NCBI GenBank assembly: GCA_004020645.1
Contig: SAQL01000010.1
Location: forward strand, 164,999-228,998
Origin: Mesorhizobium sp.
GTDB lineage: Bacteria; Pseudomonadota; Alphaproteobacteria; Rhizobiales; Rhizobiaceae
Reading direction: 5' to 3'
Length of the DNA stretch: 64,000 nt
Positions 52,402 to 61,914 of this stretch are shown piece after piece. Positions within the stretch are counted from its first letter, which is position 1. Each line of letters starts with the position of its first letter. The notes under the pieces were generated by a model, which worked only from the letters and a program-made list of their open reading frames with translations, made no database searches and was not told where the DNA came from. The position numbers and the translations under genes are program-made.

Positions 52402-52568
52402 AGCGCCCCCCTCTGTCCTGCCGGACATCTCCCCCACAAGGAGGGAGATTGGCAGTTCGAGCGCTCCGCCCACTTCTGCAGCGTTGGAGATTGGCGAAAG
52501 CCAAGGTGACGGCCAATCTCCCCACAGTGGGGGAGATGTCCGGCAGGACAGACGGGGGCGCGAAGGAT
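52402..52568. repeat. Intergenic inverted repeat, copy 3
   Basis: Left end GCGCCCCCCTCTGTCCTGCC then GGACATCTCCCCC; right end GGGGGAGATGTCCGGCAGGA plus GGGGGCGCGAAGG. The inner GGAGATTGGCGAAAG is the inverse complement of a block in copy 1 (17231). It lies between converging genes for the cyclic-nucleotide-binding protein and xth. Confidence 0.78.
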
Positions 52569-52608
52569 CGCTACAGAAGGACTTTCAGTCGTAGAATGAC
52601 TGCCGGCG

Positions 52609-53415
52609 CTAATCCAGGTCGAACCGCGCTATGACCGGCACATGGTCTGACGGCCGTTCCCAGCCGCGCGCCGGCCGCAGGATCTCGTAGCCGGCAAAGC
52701 TCGTCACCAGGTTTGGCGACGACCAGACATGGTCGAGCCGCCGGCCGCGATCCGACGCCTCCCAATCCTGCGCGCGATAGCTCCACCAAGTGTAGAGCTT
52801 CTGCTCATAAGGCACGTTGAGCCGCATCAGGTCGACCCAGTCGCCGGCGAGCCGCATCGCCTCGAAACTTTCCGTCTCGACCGGCGTATGGCTGACCACT
52901 TTCAGGAGCTGCTTGTGCGACCAGACATCGTGCTCGAGCGGCGCGATGTTGAGGTCGCCGACCAGGATCGAGCCGGACACTTCGTCGTGCTCGGCACGGA
53001 TGGCGTTCATTTCGGCGACGAAATCCAGCTTGTGCCTAAACTTGCGGTTGATCTCCGGATCGGGCTCGTCGCCGCCGGCTGGCACATAGAAATTGTGCAG
53101 CAGGATCGCCTTCCCGCCGGCCCGCACGGTGACCGACAGATGCCGGCAGTCTTCGATCTCGCAGAAGCGGCGCTTTTCGACAATGGCGATCGGCCGGCGC
53201 GCCACCGTCGCCACGCCGTGATAGCCCTTCTGGCCGTGGAACACGATGTGCTCGTAGCCGAGCTTGCGAAACGCCTTTTCAGGAAACAGTTCGTCGGGAA
53301 CTTTGGTCTCCTGCAGGCAGAGCACGTCCGGTGCCTGTTCGACAAGCAGGCGTTCGACGAGCGGCATGCGCAGGCGGACGGAATTGATGTTCCAGGTAGC
53401 GATGGAAAAGGGCAT
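52609..53415 (-). CDS. xth: Exodeoxyribonuclease III
   Basis: A 268-residue EEP-superfamily AP endonuclease and 3' exonuclease in base-excision repair. Landmarks: ATWNINSVR, CLQETK with the metal-binding Glu, GDLNIAP, and SDHVPV with the catalytic His near the C-terminus. ATG 53415 fits the family start (PFSIATWNI); an upstream start at 53439 adds unconserved residues. It lies downstream of lolA across a large inverted repeat. Confidence 0.93.
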   Translation of the reverse strand: MPFSIATWNINSVRLRMPLVERLLVEQAPDVLCLQETKVPDELFPEKAFRKLGYEHIVFHGQKGYHGVATVARRPIAIVEKRRFCEIEDCRHLSVTVRAGGKAILLHNFYVPAGGDEPDPEINRKFRHKLDFVAEMNAIRAEHDEVSGSILVGDLNIAPLEHDVWSHKQLLKVVSHTPVETESFEAMRLAGDWVDLMRLNVPYEQKLYTWWSYRAQDWEASDRGRRLDHVWSSPNLVTSFAGYEILRPARGWERPSDHVPVIARFDLD

Positions 53416-53557
53416 GTTTGGGATTCCGGGGCAGCGCAAAGTCCGCCAGATGGCTCCGACGGAAAGTCAATCCCGGAAACTACTGCCAGCCGCGCATCGC
53501 AAAAACAAGCCGGCCGCGCTCGAAGCGCGGCCCGGGCTGGCACCAGGGTTCGCTGAG

Positions 53558-53675
53558 ATTCAGGTCAGGCCGAGTCGAGAATGGTGGGTTCCGAGAACCG
53601 GAGCGGAGCGTACTTAAAGTACGTGAGCACCGGAAGCGCAGGAAACCGCCATTCGCAGGCCGGCCTCACCTGAAT
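53558..53675. repeat. 118-bp inverted repeat centred on CGTACTTAAAGTACG
   Basis: Outer arms ATTCAGGT (53558-53565) and ACCTGAAT (53668-53675); centre CGTACTTAAAGTACG at 53609-53623. Matching blocks CAGGCCG, GAATGG and CCGGAGCG/CGGAAGCG lie between with mismatches. The element sits between xth and lolA. I believe this palindrome type is widespread in Rhizobiales. Confidence 0.78.
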
Positions 53676-53686
53676 AATAGCGGATC

Positions 53687-54370
53687 CTACCGCGACTTGG
53701 TGTTCAGCTCGCGGTTGGCCGTATAGTCGATGGCAAAAGTGTCGGGGGCGAAGCTCACGCCTTCCCTGACGTTGAAGATCATCACCGTCGTGTCCTTGCC
53801 CTGCGCATCGGTGATCGTCCACTGGCGCAATTCGTACGTTTTCGGATCGAACATCATGGTGATCTTCGAACTGCCGAAAACCGATTTGTCGGCGAGTTGA
53901 ATGGTGGTGACGTCGTTCTCTTCCTTGACGCTTTTGACGCGGCCGCCGGAGAGGTCGATCTTGTTGTCGAGCAACAGCTTGAGCGGCGTTTTCGACAGTG
54001 GGTAGAGATCGGACGTTTTCAGCCGCTTGTTGAGGATGACCACCGACTTGCCGTCGGAAATCACCCTGAAATTCGACGTCCCGTCATAGTTGAAGCGGAT
54101 CTTGCCCGGCCGTTCCAGAAAGAACTTGCCGCCGGTCTGCTCGCCCTTGGGTCCGAACTGCACGAATTCGCCGGTCATTGACTTGACCGAGGAAAAATGG
54201 TCGGCGATCTTCTGCGCGGTGGGTGGCACCGCCGCTTGCGCCGAGGCCAGCAACTGGACCCCGGGCACGACGTTGATGGCCGCAGCACCTGCCAGGACCA
54301 GCCCGAGGCCAAGCAGCTGGCGGCGGGTCGGGGCGAAGTCGCTGATCGTGGCAAAAGAAGAGTTTTTCAT
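53687..54370 (-). CDS. lolA: Outer-membrane lipoprotein carrier LolA-like protein
   Basis: A 227-residue periplasmic protein. N-terminus with TRRQLLGLGLVLAGAAA, Tat-like, followed by a processing region near ASAQAAV. The mature part (ADHFSSVKSMTGEFVQFGPKGEQTGGKF... key FFLERPGKIRFNYD) matches LolA, which carries lipoproteins to the outer membrane. Position after ftsK agrees with the usual ftsK-lolA order. ATG 54370 suits the signal peptide; a longer reading from 54421 is unlikely. Confidence 0.88.
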   Translation of the reverse strand: MKNSSFATISDFAPTRRQLLGLGLVLAGAAAINVVPGVQLLASAQAAVPPTAQKIADHFSSVKSMTGEFVQFGPKGEQTGGKFFLERPGKIRFNYDGTSNFRVISDGKSVVILNKRLKTSDLYPLSKTPLKLLLDNKIDLSGGRVKSVKEENDVTTIQLADKSVFGSSKITMMFDPKTYELRQWTITDAQGKDTTVMIFNVREGVSFAPDTFAIDYTANRELNTKSR

Positions 54371-54513
54371 GCCGGTCGCTCTCGTCTGGTTTATCTGTTG
54401 TCGCAGTGTTTGGCCCCCCACTTGGGCTTAAGTTTGGCGGCCGAACAGCGCTTGGTCGTTGCAAACGCGCCAGAAGCTTCAAAGTTGCCGCCGTCGACGT
54501 CTTGCCGGTCGGA

Positions 54514-57168
54514 TCAGAACTTGTCGTCCTCCGTCGGCACCAGAATCTCACGTTTTCCGGCATGGTTGGCCGGGCCGACAATGCCTTCCTTCTCCATCTT
54601 CTCGATGATCGAGGCGGCGCGGTTGTAGCCGATGCCGAGCCGGCGCTGGATGTAGCTGGTCGAGGCTTTGCCGTCGCGCAGCACCACGGCAACCGCCTGG
54701 TCGTAGGGATCGTCGGAATCCTCGAAATTGCCGCCGCCACCGCCCGAACCACCCTTGCCCGACGGCTCGTCGTCGTCCTCATCGTCATCCTCGGTGATGG
54801 CGTCGAGATATTCCGGCACGCCCTGCAGCTTCAGATGCGCGACGATCTTCTCGACCTCGTCATCGGAAACAAAAGGGCCGTGCACGCGCTGGATGCGGCC
54901 ACCGCCGGCCATGTAGAGCATGTCGCCCATTCCAAGCAGCTGTTCGGCGCCCTGCTCGCCCAGAATGGTGCGGCTGTCGATCTTCGACGTCACCTGGAAG
55001 GAGATGCGGGTCGGGAAGTTGGCCTTGATCGTGCCGGTGATGACGTCGACCGACGGCCGCTGCGTCGCCATGATGACATGGATGCCGGCGGCGCGCGCCA
55101 TCTGCGCCAGGCGCTGCACCGCGCCTTCGATGTCCTTGCCGGCGACCATCATCAAATCGGCCATCTCGTCGATGATGACGACGATGTAGGGCATCGGCTC
55201 GAGATCGAGGTTTTCGGTCTCATAGATCGCCTCGCCGGTCTGGCGGTCGAAGCCGGTCTGCACGGTGCGCGAGATTTTCTCGCCTTTCTTCTCCGCCTGC
55301 TGCACCCGCGCGTTGAAACCGTCGATGTTGCGGACGCCGACCTTGGACATCTTGCGGTAGCGGTCCTCCATCTCGCGCACGGTCCATTTCAGCGCCACCA
55401 CCGCCTTCTTCGGGTCGGTGACGACAGGCGTCAGAAGATGCGGGATGCCGTCATAGACCGAGAGCTCCAGCATTTTCGGGTCGATCATGATCAGTCGGCA
55501 GTCCTGCGGCGTCAGCCGGTAGAGAAGCGACAGGATCATGGTGTTGATGGCGACCGACTTGCCCGAACCGGTGGTGCCGGCGACCAGCACGTGCGGCATC
55601 TTGGCGATGTCGACGATGACCGCCTCGCCATTGATGGTCTTGCCGAGTGCCAGCGCCAGCTTGGCCTTGGTGGTCTCGAAATCGCGGCTGGCCATGATTT
55701 CCCTGAGATAGACGGTCTCGCGCTTGGCGTTCGGCAGCTCGATGCCGATGGCGTTGCGGCCGGGCACCACCGCGACGCGGCAGGCGATCGCGCTCATCGA
55801 GCGGGCGATGTCGTCGGACAGGCCGATGACCCGCGACGATTTGATGCCGGGCGCCGGCTCCAGCTCGTAAAGCGTGACGACCGGGCCGGGGCGGACATGG
55901 ATGATCTCGCCCTTGACACCGAAATCCTCCAGCACGCCCTCGAGCAGACGGGCATTCTGCTCGAGGGCGTCCTTGGACAGGCTGGCGTCGCGCACGACGT
56001 TCTTCGGTTCGGACAGGAAATGCAGCGACGGCATTTCGAATTGTTCGGAGCCGATCAGCGAAGTCTGGGCTTCGCGCTGGACACGAGCGCCCGGAACGGG
56101 TCGGGGCGCCGGCGCCGCGACGCGTGTGGCCGCATCGGAGCGGAACGGCTGCACCTTCGCATTGGGCGCAGTGCTGCGCTGGCCCACGGGCTCCGGGGCA
56201 AAATCCATGTCGTCGTCATCGTCAAAAACATCGGCGTCGTCGGGACCGAGCGAGGCGCTGCGGTCGTTGACCATGGCGGCGAAGAATTCCGGCTCGACGC
56301 GGGCGCGGCCATCGGGGCTCATCCGCGCTTCGGCGAATTCGGCCGATTCGACCCGCTCGGCAGCACGCCGCCAGGCGCTGGCGCGCGGCTCCATCTCCGG
56401 TTCGAAATCGTCGCGCTCCCGGCGGCGCGCGGCGCGACGGCGGAGATAGGCGCGCAACGACAACCACCAATGCGTGATCGCGCCAAGCGCCAGAATGCCC
56501 TCGTCGCCCTCGTCCTCGTCATTGTCGAAAAGCAGATCGGCCTGGTCCCTCGGATCGGGCGCAGCCGGTTGCTCCAGGACGGCGAAACCGTTCTGGCGTG
56601 CAATCAGCGCCGAGCCATAGGCAAACAGCCACAGTGCCGGCGCGGCGAGAAGCACGGCGAGCACGCTGGCGATAAGACCGGTCGGGTAGCCACCGACGAT
56701 GAGGCCGGGAATCTTGAGCACCATGTCGCCGAACACGCCGCCGAGACCGGTCGGCAGCGGCCAGGTCTTCGGCGGCACCACGCAGCCGGCGATGGCCGCG
56801 GCAAGCACCGCGTAGCCAAACCAGGCGAGCCCGCGCTTCGGCAGCCTGTCGACGCCGCGCGCCGAAAACAGCAGAAATCCCCAGACCACCGCCGGCACCA
56901 GCGCCGCGACGGCAGCAAGGCCGAAGAACTGCATGGCAAGGTCGGAGAAGACAGCGCCCACATAGCCCAAGGCATTGGTGACGATGTTATCGGTGGCGTG
57001 GGAGAAGCTTGGGTCGGCGACGTTCCAGGTGGCGAGGCTGGCGATACCGAAGGCGACCAGCGCAAACAGGCCGGCGCCGATCAGCCGGCCGACCTGACGC
57101 CGCGCGAACGCCCGGATGCCGTACCCCGTATCGGCCAGCGCGAGCGGTGCTGAAGCCCCTGAACGCAT
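54514..57168 (-). CDS. ftsK: DNA translocase FtsK
   Basis: An 884-residue protein. The N-terminus (about 20-190) has four or five membrane segments. A linker follows, rich in acidic and arginine residues. The ATPase motor from about 400 has Walker [17 protein letters not shown] and Walker [14 protein letters not shown]. The C-terminal gamma domain ([26 protein letters not shown]) would read KOPS sites and activate XerCD at dif. It is upstream of lolA. A tandem 14-bp repeat lies just upstream of the start. Confidence 0.94.
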   Translation of the reverse strand: MRSGASAPLALADTGYGIRAFARRQVGRLIGAGLFALVAFGIASLATWNVADPSFSHATDNIVTNALGYVGAVFSDLAMQFFGLAAVAALVPAVVWGFLLFSARGVDRLPKRGLAWFGYAVLAAAIAGCVVPPKTWPLPTGLGGVFGDMVLKIPGLIVGGYPTGLIASVLAVLLAAPALWLFAYGSALIARQNGFAVLEQPAAPDPRDQADLLFDNDEDEGDEGILALGAITHWWLSLRAYLRRRAARRRERDDFEPEMEPRASAWRRAAERVESAEFAEARMSPDGRARVEPEFFAAMVNDRSASLGPDDADVFDDDDDMDFAPEPVGQRSTAPNAKVQPFRSDAATRVAAPAPRPVPGARVQREAQTSLIGSEQFEMPSLHFLSEPKNVVRDASLSKDALEQNARLLEGVLEDFGVKGEIIHVRPGPVVTLYELEPAPGIKSSRVIGLSDDIARSMSAIACRVAVVPGRNAIGIELPNAKRETVYLREIMASRDFETTKAKLALALGKTINGEAVIVDIAKMPHVLVAGTTGSGKSVAINTMILSLLYRLTPQDCRLIMIDPKMLELSVYDGIPHLLTPVVTDPKKAVVALKWTVREMEDRYRKMSKVGVRNIDGFNARVQQAEKKGEKISRTVQTGFDRQTGEAIYETENLDLEPMPYIVVIIDEMADLMMVAGKDIEGAVQRLAQMARAAGIHVIMATQRPSVDVITGTIKANFPTRISFQVTSKIDSRTILGEQGAEQLLGMGDMLYMAGGGRIQRVHGPFVSDDEVEKIVAHLKLQGVPEYLDAITEDDDEDDDEPSGKGGSGGGGGNFEDSDDPYDQAVAVVLRDGKASTSYIQRRLGIGYNRAASIIEKMEKEGIVGPANHAGKREILVPTEDDKF

Positions 57169-57193
57169 GCTCTTCCCCGTCTGTCATTGCCGA

Positions 57194-57221
57194 CCGATAG
57201 CGTGCGCCCGATAGCGTGCGC
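57194..57221. repeat. Perfect tandem repeat of a 14-bp unit upstream of ftsK
   Basis: CCGATAGCGTGCGC occurs twice without spacer at 57194-57207 and 57208-57221, 26 bp upstream of the ftsK start. A recent duplication or a binding site; nothing else in the ftsK-amtB gap (57169-57454) is recognisable except the terminator at 57333. Confidence 0.7.
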
Positions 57222-57332
57222 GCAGCTCGGCAGATTCGGGCACCAGACTAGCGGCGGGAAGGTTAAGGCAGCATTAACTATAAGGCTTTGCGGGAAGTAT
57301 CTTGCGGCGAGTATCTGGCACGGCAACTGCGC

Positions 57333-57363
57333 AAAAAAGAGGCCTGGAACGGGTCCGGGCCTT
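57333..57363 (-). terminator. Terminator downstream of amtB
   Basis: On the minus strand AAGGCCCGGACCCGTTCC is followed by AGGCCT and CTTTTTT: stem AGGCC-GGA / TCC-GGCCT with a T-tract of six. It is about 90 bp after the amtB stop. Confidence 0.75.
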
Positions 57364-57454
57364 AATGCGTGAGCCCTTGCAGGAGCGTCACGACGGAATG
57401 GGAGAATGCGGAGCGGCCAAGGCCGCCCCAGACAAGACTTACGGGTGGCAAGGC

Positions 57455-58882
57455 TTACGGATGATAGGCCGCTTCGCCATGCGCGGTGAGGTCGAGCCCT
57501 TCACGCTCTGCATCGGCTGTCGGGCGCAAGCCTACGATCATATCGACGATCTTGTAGAGAATGGCGCTGCCGATGCCCGACCACAGGACGGTTACCAGGA
57601 CACCCTTGAATTGCGACCACAGCTGGGTCGCCGTGCCGGCGTAGCCGGCGGCGAAGTCGGCTGTCGAATAGTCGACGATCCCGGCACCGCCAAGGGCGGG
57701 ATTGACCAGGATGCCGGTGCCGAGCGCGCCGATGATGCCGCCGACGCAGTGGATGCCGAAGACATCGAGGCTGTCGTCGTAGCCGAACTTGTTCTTCACG
57801 ACCGAGACGAAGAAGTAGCAGACGCAGGCGGCGACGATGCCGAGCACGATGACGCCCATCGGTCCGGCAAAGCCGGCGGCGGGCGTGACGGCGACAAGGC
57901 CGGTAACCGCGCCCGAAACCGCGCCAAGCATGGACGCTTTGCCGCGCAGCAGCGTTTCGAGCACGATCCAGGTCACTGCCGCCGCCGCTGTGGCGACGAA
58001 GGTGTTGACCATGGCCAGCACCGCATAGGCGTTGGCTTCGAGGTTCGAACCGGCGTTGAAGCCGAACCAGCCGACCCACAGCAGCGAAGCGCCGACCATG
58101 GTCAGCGTCATCGAGTGCGGCGCCATGATGTCCTTGTTGTAGCCAATGCGCTTGCCGATCATGAGCGCGCCGACAAGCCCGGCGATGCCCGCATTGATGT
58201 GAACGACGGTGCCGCCGGCGAAGTCGATGGCGCCGAAGCCGAAAATGAGCCCCGACGGGTCGCTGTAAGCGCTCGGGCCGCCCCAGAACCAGACCATATG
58301 CGCGATCGGGAAGTAGACGAATGTGACCCACAGGATGGTGAAAAGGATCACGGCCGAAAACTTGACGCGTTCGGCGAAGGCGCCGACGATCAGGGCGGGC
58401 GTGATGCAGGCGAAGCTCATCTGGAAGATGACGAACACCAGTTCAGGAATGGCGACGCCCTTGGTGAAGGTTTCCGACACGGTCGTCACGTCGACGCCGG
58501 CGAGAAACATTTTGGAAAGACCGCCGACGAAGGCGTTGCCGGGGGTGAAGGCAAGGCTGTAGCCGTAGAAAACCCAGACGATCATGACCACGCTGGTGAT
58601 GGTGAAGACCTGCATCAGCACCGACAGCATATTCTTGGCGCGAACCAGGCCACCGTAGAAAAGGGCAAGGCCGGGAATGGTCATCAACAGCACCAGGATG
58701 GTGGAAATCATCATCCACGTCGTGTCGCCCTTGTCGACGGTAAAGGCCGGCGCCGCTGGCGCTGCCGGTGCGGCTGGAGCCGCTTCCTGCGCGAAAGCGG
58801 CAATCGTGCCCAATGCTCCAAGCGTGAACGCGCCTAGCAGCGCGGTGCGCGCCGCCGACTTCAAAGTAGAAGGAATATTCAT
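57455..58882 (-). CDS. amtB: Ammonium transporter
   Basis: A 475-residue Amt-family channel. A cleavable signal-like N-terminus and an Ala/Pro-rich stretch precede 11 membrane segments. Landmarks: GLALFYGGLVRAKNML, the pore His pair (IAHMVWFWGGP and IHCVGGIIGALGTG), and NAGIAGLVGALMIG. ATG 58882 has GGAGAG 6 bp upstream; ATG 58894 is possible. It follows glnK by 31 bp and should be cotranscribed and gated by GlnK according to nitrogen status. Confidence 0.93.
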   Translation of the reverse strand: MNIPSTLKSAARTALLGAFTLGALGTIAAFAQEAAPAAPAAPAAPAFTVDKGDTTWMMISTILVLLMTIPGLALFYGGLVRAKNMLSVLMQVFTITSVVMIVWVFYGYSLAFTPGNAFVGGLSKMFLAGVDVTTVSETFTKGVAIPELVFVIFQMSFACITPALIVGAFAERVKFSAVILFTILWVTFVYFPIAHMVWFWGGPSAYSDPSGLIFGFGAIDFAGGTVVHINAGIAGLVGALMIGKRIGYNKDIMAPHSMTLTMVGASLLWVGWFGFNAGSNLEANAYAVLAMVNTFVATAAAAVTWIVLETLLRGKASMLGAVSGAVTGLVAVTPAAGFAGPMGVIVLGIVAACVCYFFVSVVKNKFGYDDSLDVFGIHCVGGIIGALGTGILVNPALGGAGIVDYSTADFAAGYAGTATQLWSQFKGVLVTVLWSGIGSAILYKIVDMIVGLRPTADAEREGLDLTAHGEAAYHP

Positions 58883-58913
58883 TGAACTCTCCATTGGAAT
58901 ACGTGTCCGCAGC

Positions 58914-59258
<345 letters not shown>

Positions 59259-59336
59259 TCACCCTTTGCTGTTGCGGTCCCCCGCGTTTGTACGACGTCG
59301 CCGATCCTCATGAGAGCCGGAGAGTGCCCGCTAGGA

Positions 59337-59353
59337 TTCAAGCTCCGTGCCAA
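59337..59353 (-). promoter_or_regulatory. Sigma-54-like promoter of glnK-amtB
   Basis: Minus-strand TTGGCACGGAGCTTGAA matches the -24 element TGGCACG exactly and keeps the TTG of the -12 TTGC with correct spacing, though the -12 C is A here. It is about 85 bp upstream of the glnK start, as expected for NtrC-controlled glnK. Confidence 0.6.
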
Positions 59354-59444
59354 TTGCCGAAGCAGGGTGTTAACCTGTTGTTAAATAAGGAATTCGGTAA
59401 GGTTTGTCGGCTGACTGTGCATAGTCGCGGCAACGCAGCTGATT

Positions 59445-59474
59445 AAAAAATAGGCAATTTTGCAAAAATGCCTA
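59445..59474 (-). terminator. Terminator of tesB
   Basis: On the minus strand TAGGCATTTTTGCAAAATTG is followed by CCTA and TTTTTT. The stem TAGGCA / TGCCTA starts at the tesB stop codon itself, so the stop is part of the hairpin. Confidence 0.8.
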
Positions 59475-60347
59475 TTCGGCGGGCGGCCGCTTCAGCCTAA
59501 TGAGGCCTTCCTGGGCAACCGAGGCGATCAGCGTGCCGTCGCGGGCAAACAGCGACCCGCGAGTGAACCCCCGCGACCCTTGCGTCGACGGGCTGTCCTG
59601 CGTGTAGAGCATCCAGTCGTCGAGCGAATGGCTGCGGTGGAACCACATGGCGTGATCGAGGCTCGCCGCCTGGATGTCGCTATCGAAAATGGCGCGGCCA
59701 TGCGCAAAGGTCGAGGTATCGAGCAGCGTCATGTCGGAAAGATAGGCAAGCACTGCCGCCTGCGTGGCGCGATCGGCCGGAACCGGACCAGTCGTGCGAA
59801 TCCAGATGTTCTGCTTCGGCTCCAGCTTTTCCCGGCTGGTGTAATGCTCCAGCATCACCGGCTTCATCTCGATCGGCCGGTCACGCTCCCAGTAGCGCCT
59901 GATGCCGTCGGGCACGGCCTCGCCGAACTTGCCAATCAGTTCGCGCTGCGACAGCAATGTGTCGGGCGCCGGCACCTCCTGCGGCATCGGCACTTGATGC
60001 TCGAGCCCGACCTCGTCCTGCTGGAACGAGGCTTCCAGCGAAAAGATCGCCTGGCCGTGCTGGACAGCCACGACACGGCGCGTGGTGAAGGAGCCGCCGT
60101 CGCGGATGCGGTCGACCTGGTAGATGATCGGCACCTTGGTGTCGCCGGGCCGCATGAAATAGCCGTGCAGCGAATGCACGTGGCGTTCGGGCTCCACCGT
60201 TCGCTGGGCGGCGACCAGCGCCTGGGCGATGGTCTGGCCACCGAAGACCCGCTGCCAGTCGAGTTTGGGGCTGCGACCTCGGTACAGGTTGTGTTCCAGC
60301 CGCTCGAGGTCGAGAATGCCGAGGAGCTCGTCCATGGCCGCCGTCAT
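59472..60347 (-). CDS. tesB: Acyl-CoA thioesterase II
   Basis: A 291-residue TesB-type double-hotdog thioesterase. Landmarks: FRGRSPKLDWQRVFGGQTIAQAL-like N-terminal segment (here YRGRSPKLDWQRVFGG), VHSLHGYFMRPGD, SFQQDE, and the C-terminal HAMWFHRSHSLDDWMLY with the catalytic Asp/Thr/Gln environment. It hydrolyses acyl-CoAs to free acids and CoA. Single gene with its own terminator. Start 60347; ATG 60335 possible. Confidence 0.92.
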   Translation of the reverse strand: MTAAMDELLGILDLERLEHNLYRGRSPKLDWQRVFGGQTIAQALVAAQRTVEPERHVHSLHGYFMRPGDTKVPIIYQVDRIRDGGSFTTRRVVAVQHGQAIFSLEASFQQDEVGLEHQVPMPQEVPAPDTLLSQRELIGKFGEAVPDGIRRYWERDRPIEMKPVMLEHYTSREKLEPKQNIWIRTTGPVPADRATQAAVLAYLSDMTLLDTSTFAHGRAIFDSDIQAASLDHAMWFHRSHSLDDWMLYTQDSPSTQGSRGFTRGSLFARDGTLIASVAQEGLIRLKRPPAE

Positions 60348-60361
60348 GTTTTCGCGCCCTC

Positions 60362-60527
60362 GTGTCGATTTGATTTCGAAGTTCGCCTGATTTCGATATT
60401 GCGCTCAGAGCGAACTTCGAAATCAAAACGACACTAGAAATCCTTAGTTTGCTAGTGTCCTTACGATTCTGAAATTCGTACCGCCCTCGATATCCAACTC
60501 AGCGAATTTCAGAATCGGGACACTAGC
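60362..60527. repeat. Two adjacent long palindromes with shared CTAGTGTC ends
   Basis: Palindrome 1 (60362-60434): arms GTGTCG-TTTGATTTCGAAGTTCG and its complement CGAACTTCGAAATCAAAACG. Palindrome 2 (60451-60527): arms GCTAGTGTCC...GATTCTGAAATTCG and CGAATTTCAGAATCGGGACA. Different inner sequences, same outer CTAGTGTC and similar loop size of about 25. It fills most of the 258-bp tesB-ubiH gap. Confidence 0.8.
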
Positions 60528-60605
60528 CGTAGAAGTGTTATTGCTTTCCGACAGGAATGACGGGCAGTCAAGGCCGGAAGGGAATTTGGCCGCAAAGGAA
60601 TTGCC

Positions 60606-61868
60606 ATGGTGGACCGCAAGGCGGATGCAAAAAACCGAACCTCGCTCGATATCTTGGTCGCCGGCGCCGGCTATGTCGGCCTTGCCGCCGCCGTATCGCT
60701 GAAACAGGCGCGGCCGAGCCTGGCGGTCGCTGTCGTCGACGCCGCGCCCGCCGGTGTCTGGCAAAAGGACGGCCGCGCCTCGGCCATCGCCGCTGCCGCT
60801 TGCCGCATGCTCGACCAGCTCGGCGTCTGGGCCGAAATCGCCCCCGAGGCGCAGGCGATCACCGAGATGATCGTCACCGATTCGCGCACTTCCGATCCGG
60901 TGCGCCCGGTGTTTCTCACTTTCGATGGCGAGGTCGCGCCCGGCGAAGCCTTTGCGCATATGGTAGCCAACAGGGATTTGAACGGCGCCTTGCGCCGGTG
61001 CGCTGAAAAACTCGGCATCGACATCATCGAAGGCGTCGCCGTCAGTGCCTTCGACGTGAACGGCGCCGGCATCACCGTGCATCTTGCCGACGGCGCGACG
61101 CTGAAGGCGCGGCTGCTGGTCGCCGCCGACGGCGTCAGCTCGAAGCTGCGCGACATGGCCGGCATCAAGACGGTGAAATGGGAGTACGGCCAGTCCGGTA
61201 TCGTCTGCACCGTGGCGCATGAACGGCCGCACAATGGTCGCGCCGAAGAGCATTTTCTGCCAGCCGGCCCGTTTGCCACGCTGCCGCTCAAGCCGGACAA
61301 GGACGGGACCAACCGCTCGTCGATCGTCTGGGTCGAGCGGTCGGAAGATGCCGAAAAACTGGTCGACGGCGACGACCTCGTCTTCGAGCACGAGCTCGAA
61401 CAGCGGTTTGGCCTGAAGCTCGGCGAAATCCGCGTTGCCGACAGGCCGCGCGCCTGGCCGCTCGGCCTGACCCTTGCCCGCGCCTTCGTCGCGCCGCGAA
61501 TTGCGCTCGCCGGCGACGCCGCCCACGGCATCCACCCGATCGCCGGCCAGGGCCTCAATCTCGGCTTCAAGGATGTGGCGGCATTGGCCGAAGTGGTGGT
61601 CGAGGCCGACCGGCTCGGACAGGATATCGGCGCGCTCGACGTGCTCGAACGCTACCAGCAGTGGCGGCGCTTCGACACACTGCAGATGGGCATTACCACC
61701 GATGTCCTGAACCGGCTGTTTTCTAATGATATCAGTTCGCTGCGCGCCGTCCGCGACATCGGCCTCGGCCTCGTCGAACGCATGCCACGGCTGAAGGATT
61801 TCTTCATCCGCCAGGCGTCCGGTCTGTCCGGCGACACGCCGAAACTGCTCAAGGGCGAGGCGATCTAG
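60606..61868 (+). CDS. UbiH/UbiF/COQ6-family FAD-dependent hydroxylase
   Basis: A 420-residue flavoprotein monooxygenase. FAD motif VAGAGYVGLAAAVSL, DG motif AADGVSSKLR and GD motif ALAGDAAHGIHPIAGQGLNLGFKD (key residues GDAAHGIHP) fit the ubiquinone-biosynthesis hydroxylases. Which ring position it hydroxylates cannot be assigned. AAAGGA precedes ATG 60606. It stands alone, converging with the next gene. Confidence 0.9.
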   Translation: MVDRKADAKNRTSLDILVAGAGYVGLAAAVSLKQARPSLAVAVVDAAPAGVWQKDGRASAIAAAACRMLDQLGVWAEIAPEAQAITEMIVTDSRTSDPVRPVFLTFDGEVAPGEAFAHMVANRDLNGALRRCAEKLGIDIIEGVAVSAFDVNGAGITVHLADGATLKARLLVAADGVSSKLRDMAGIKTVKWEYGQSGIVCTVAHERPHNGRAEEHFLPAGPFATLPLKPDKDGTNRSSIVWVERSEDAEKLVDGDDLVFEHELEQRFGLKLGEIRVADRPRAWPLGLTLARAFVAPRIALAGDAAHGIHPIAGQGLNLGFKDVAALAEVVVEADRLGQDIGALDVLERYQQWRRFDTLQMGITTDVLNRLFSNDISSLRAVRDIGLGLVERMPRLKDFFIRQASGLSGDTPKLLKGEAI

Positions 61869-61914
61869 CGCCCAGAAGGGCGGCAAACCATTTTTGAGCA
61901 TCAGGCAATTTCGT

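Noticed and set aside
54406..57153. A 915-codon open frame antisense to ftsK
   Set aside because: It mirrors the FtsK coding region in high-GC DNA, has a His/Arg/Asp-rich low-complexity composition and no recognisable domain; FtsK on the other strand has all its motifs.
57302..58837. A 511-codon open frame antisense to amtB
   Set aside because: Composition is dominated by Asp, His, Gly and Arg as in antisense shadows; AmtB motifs are intact on the minus strand.
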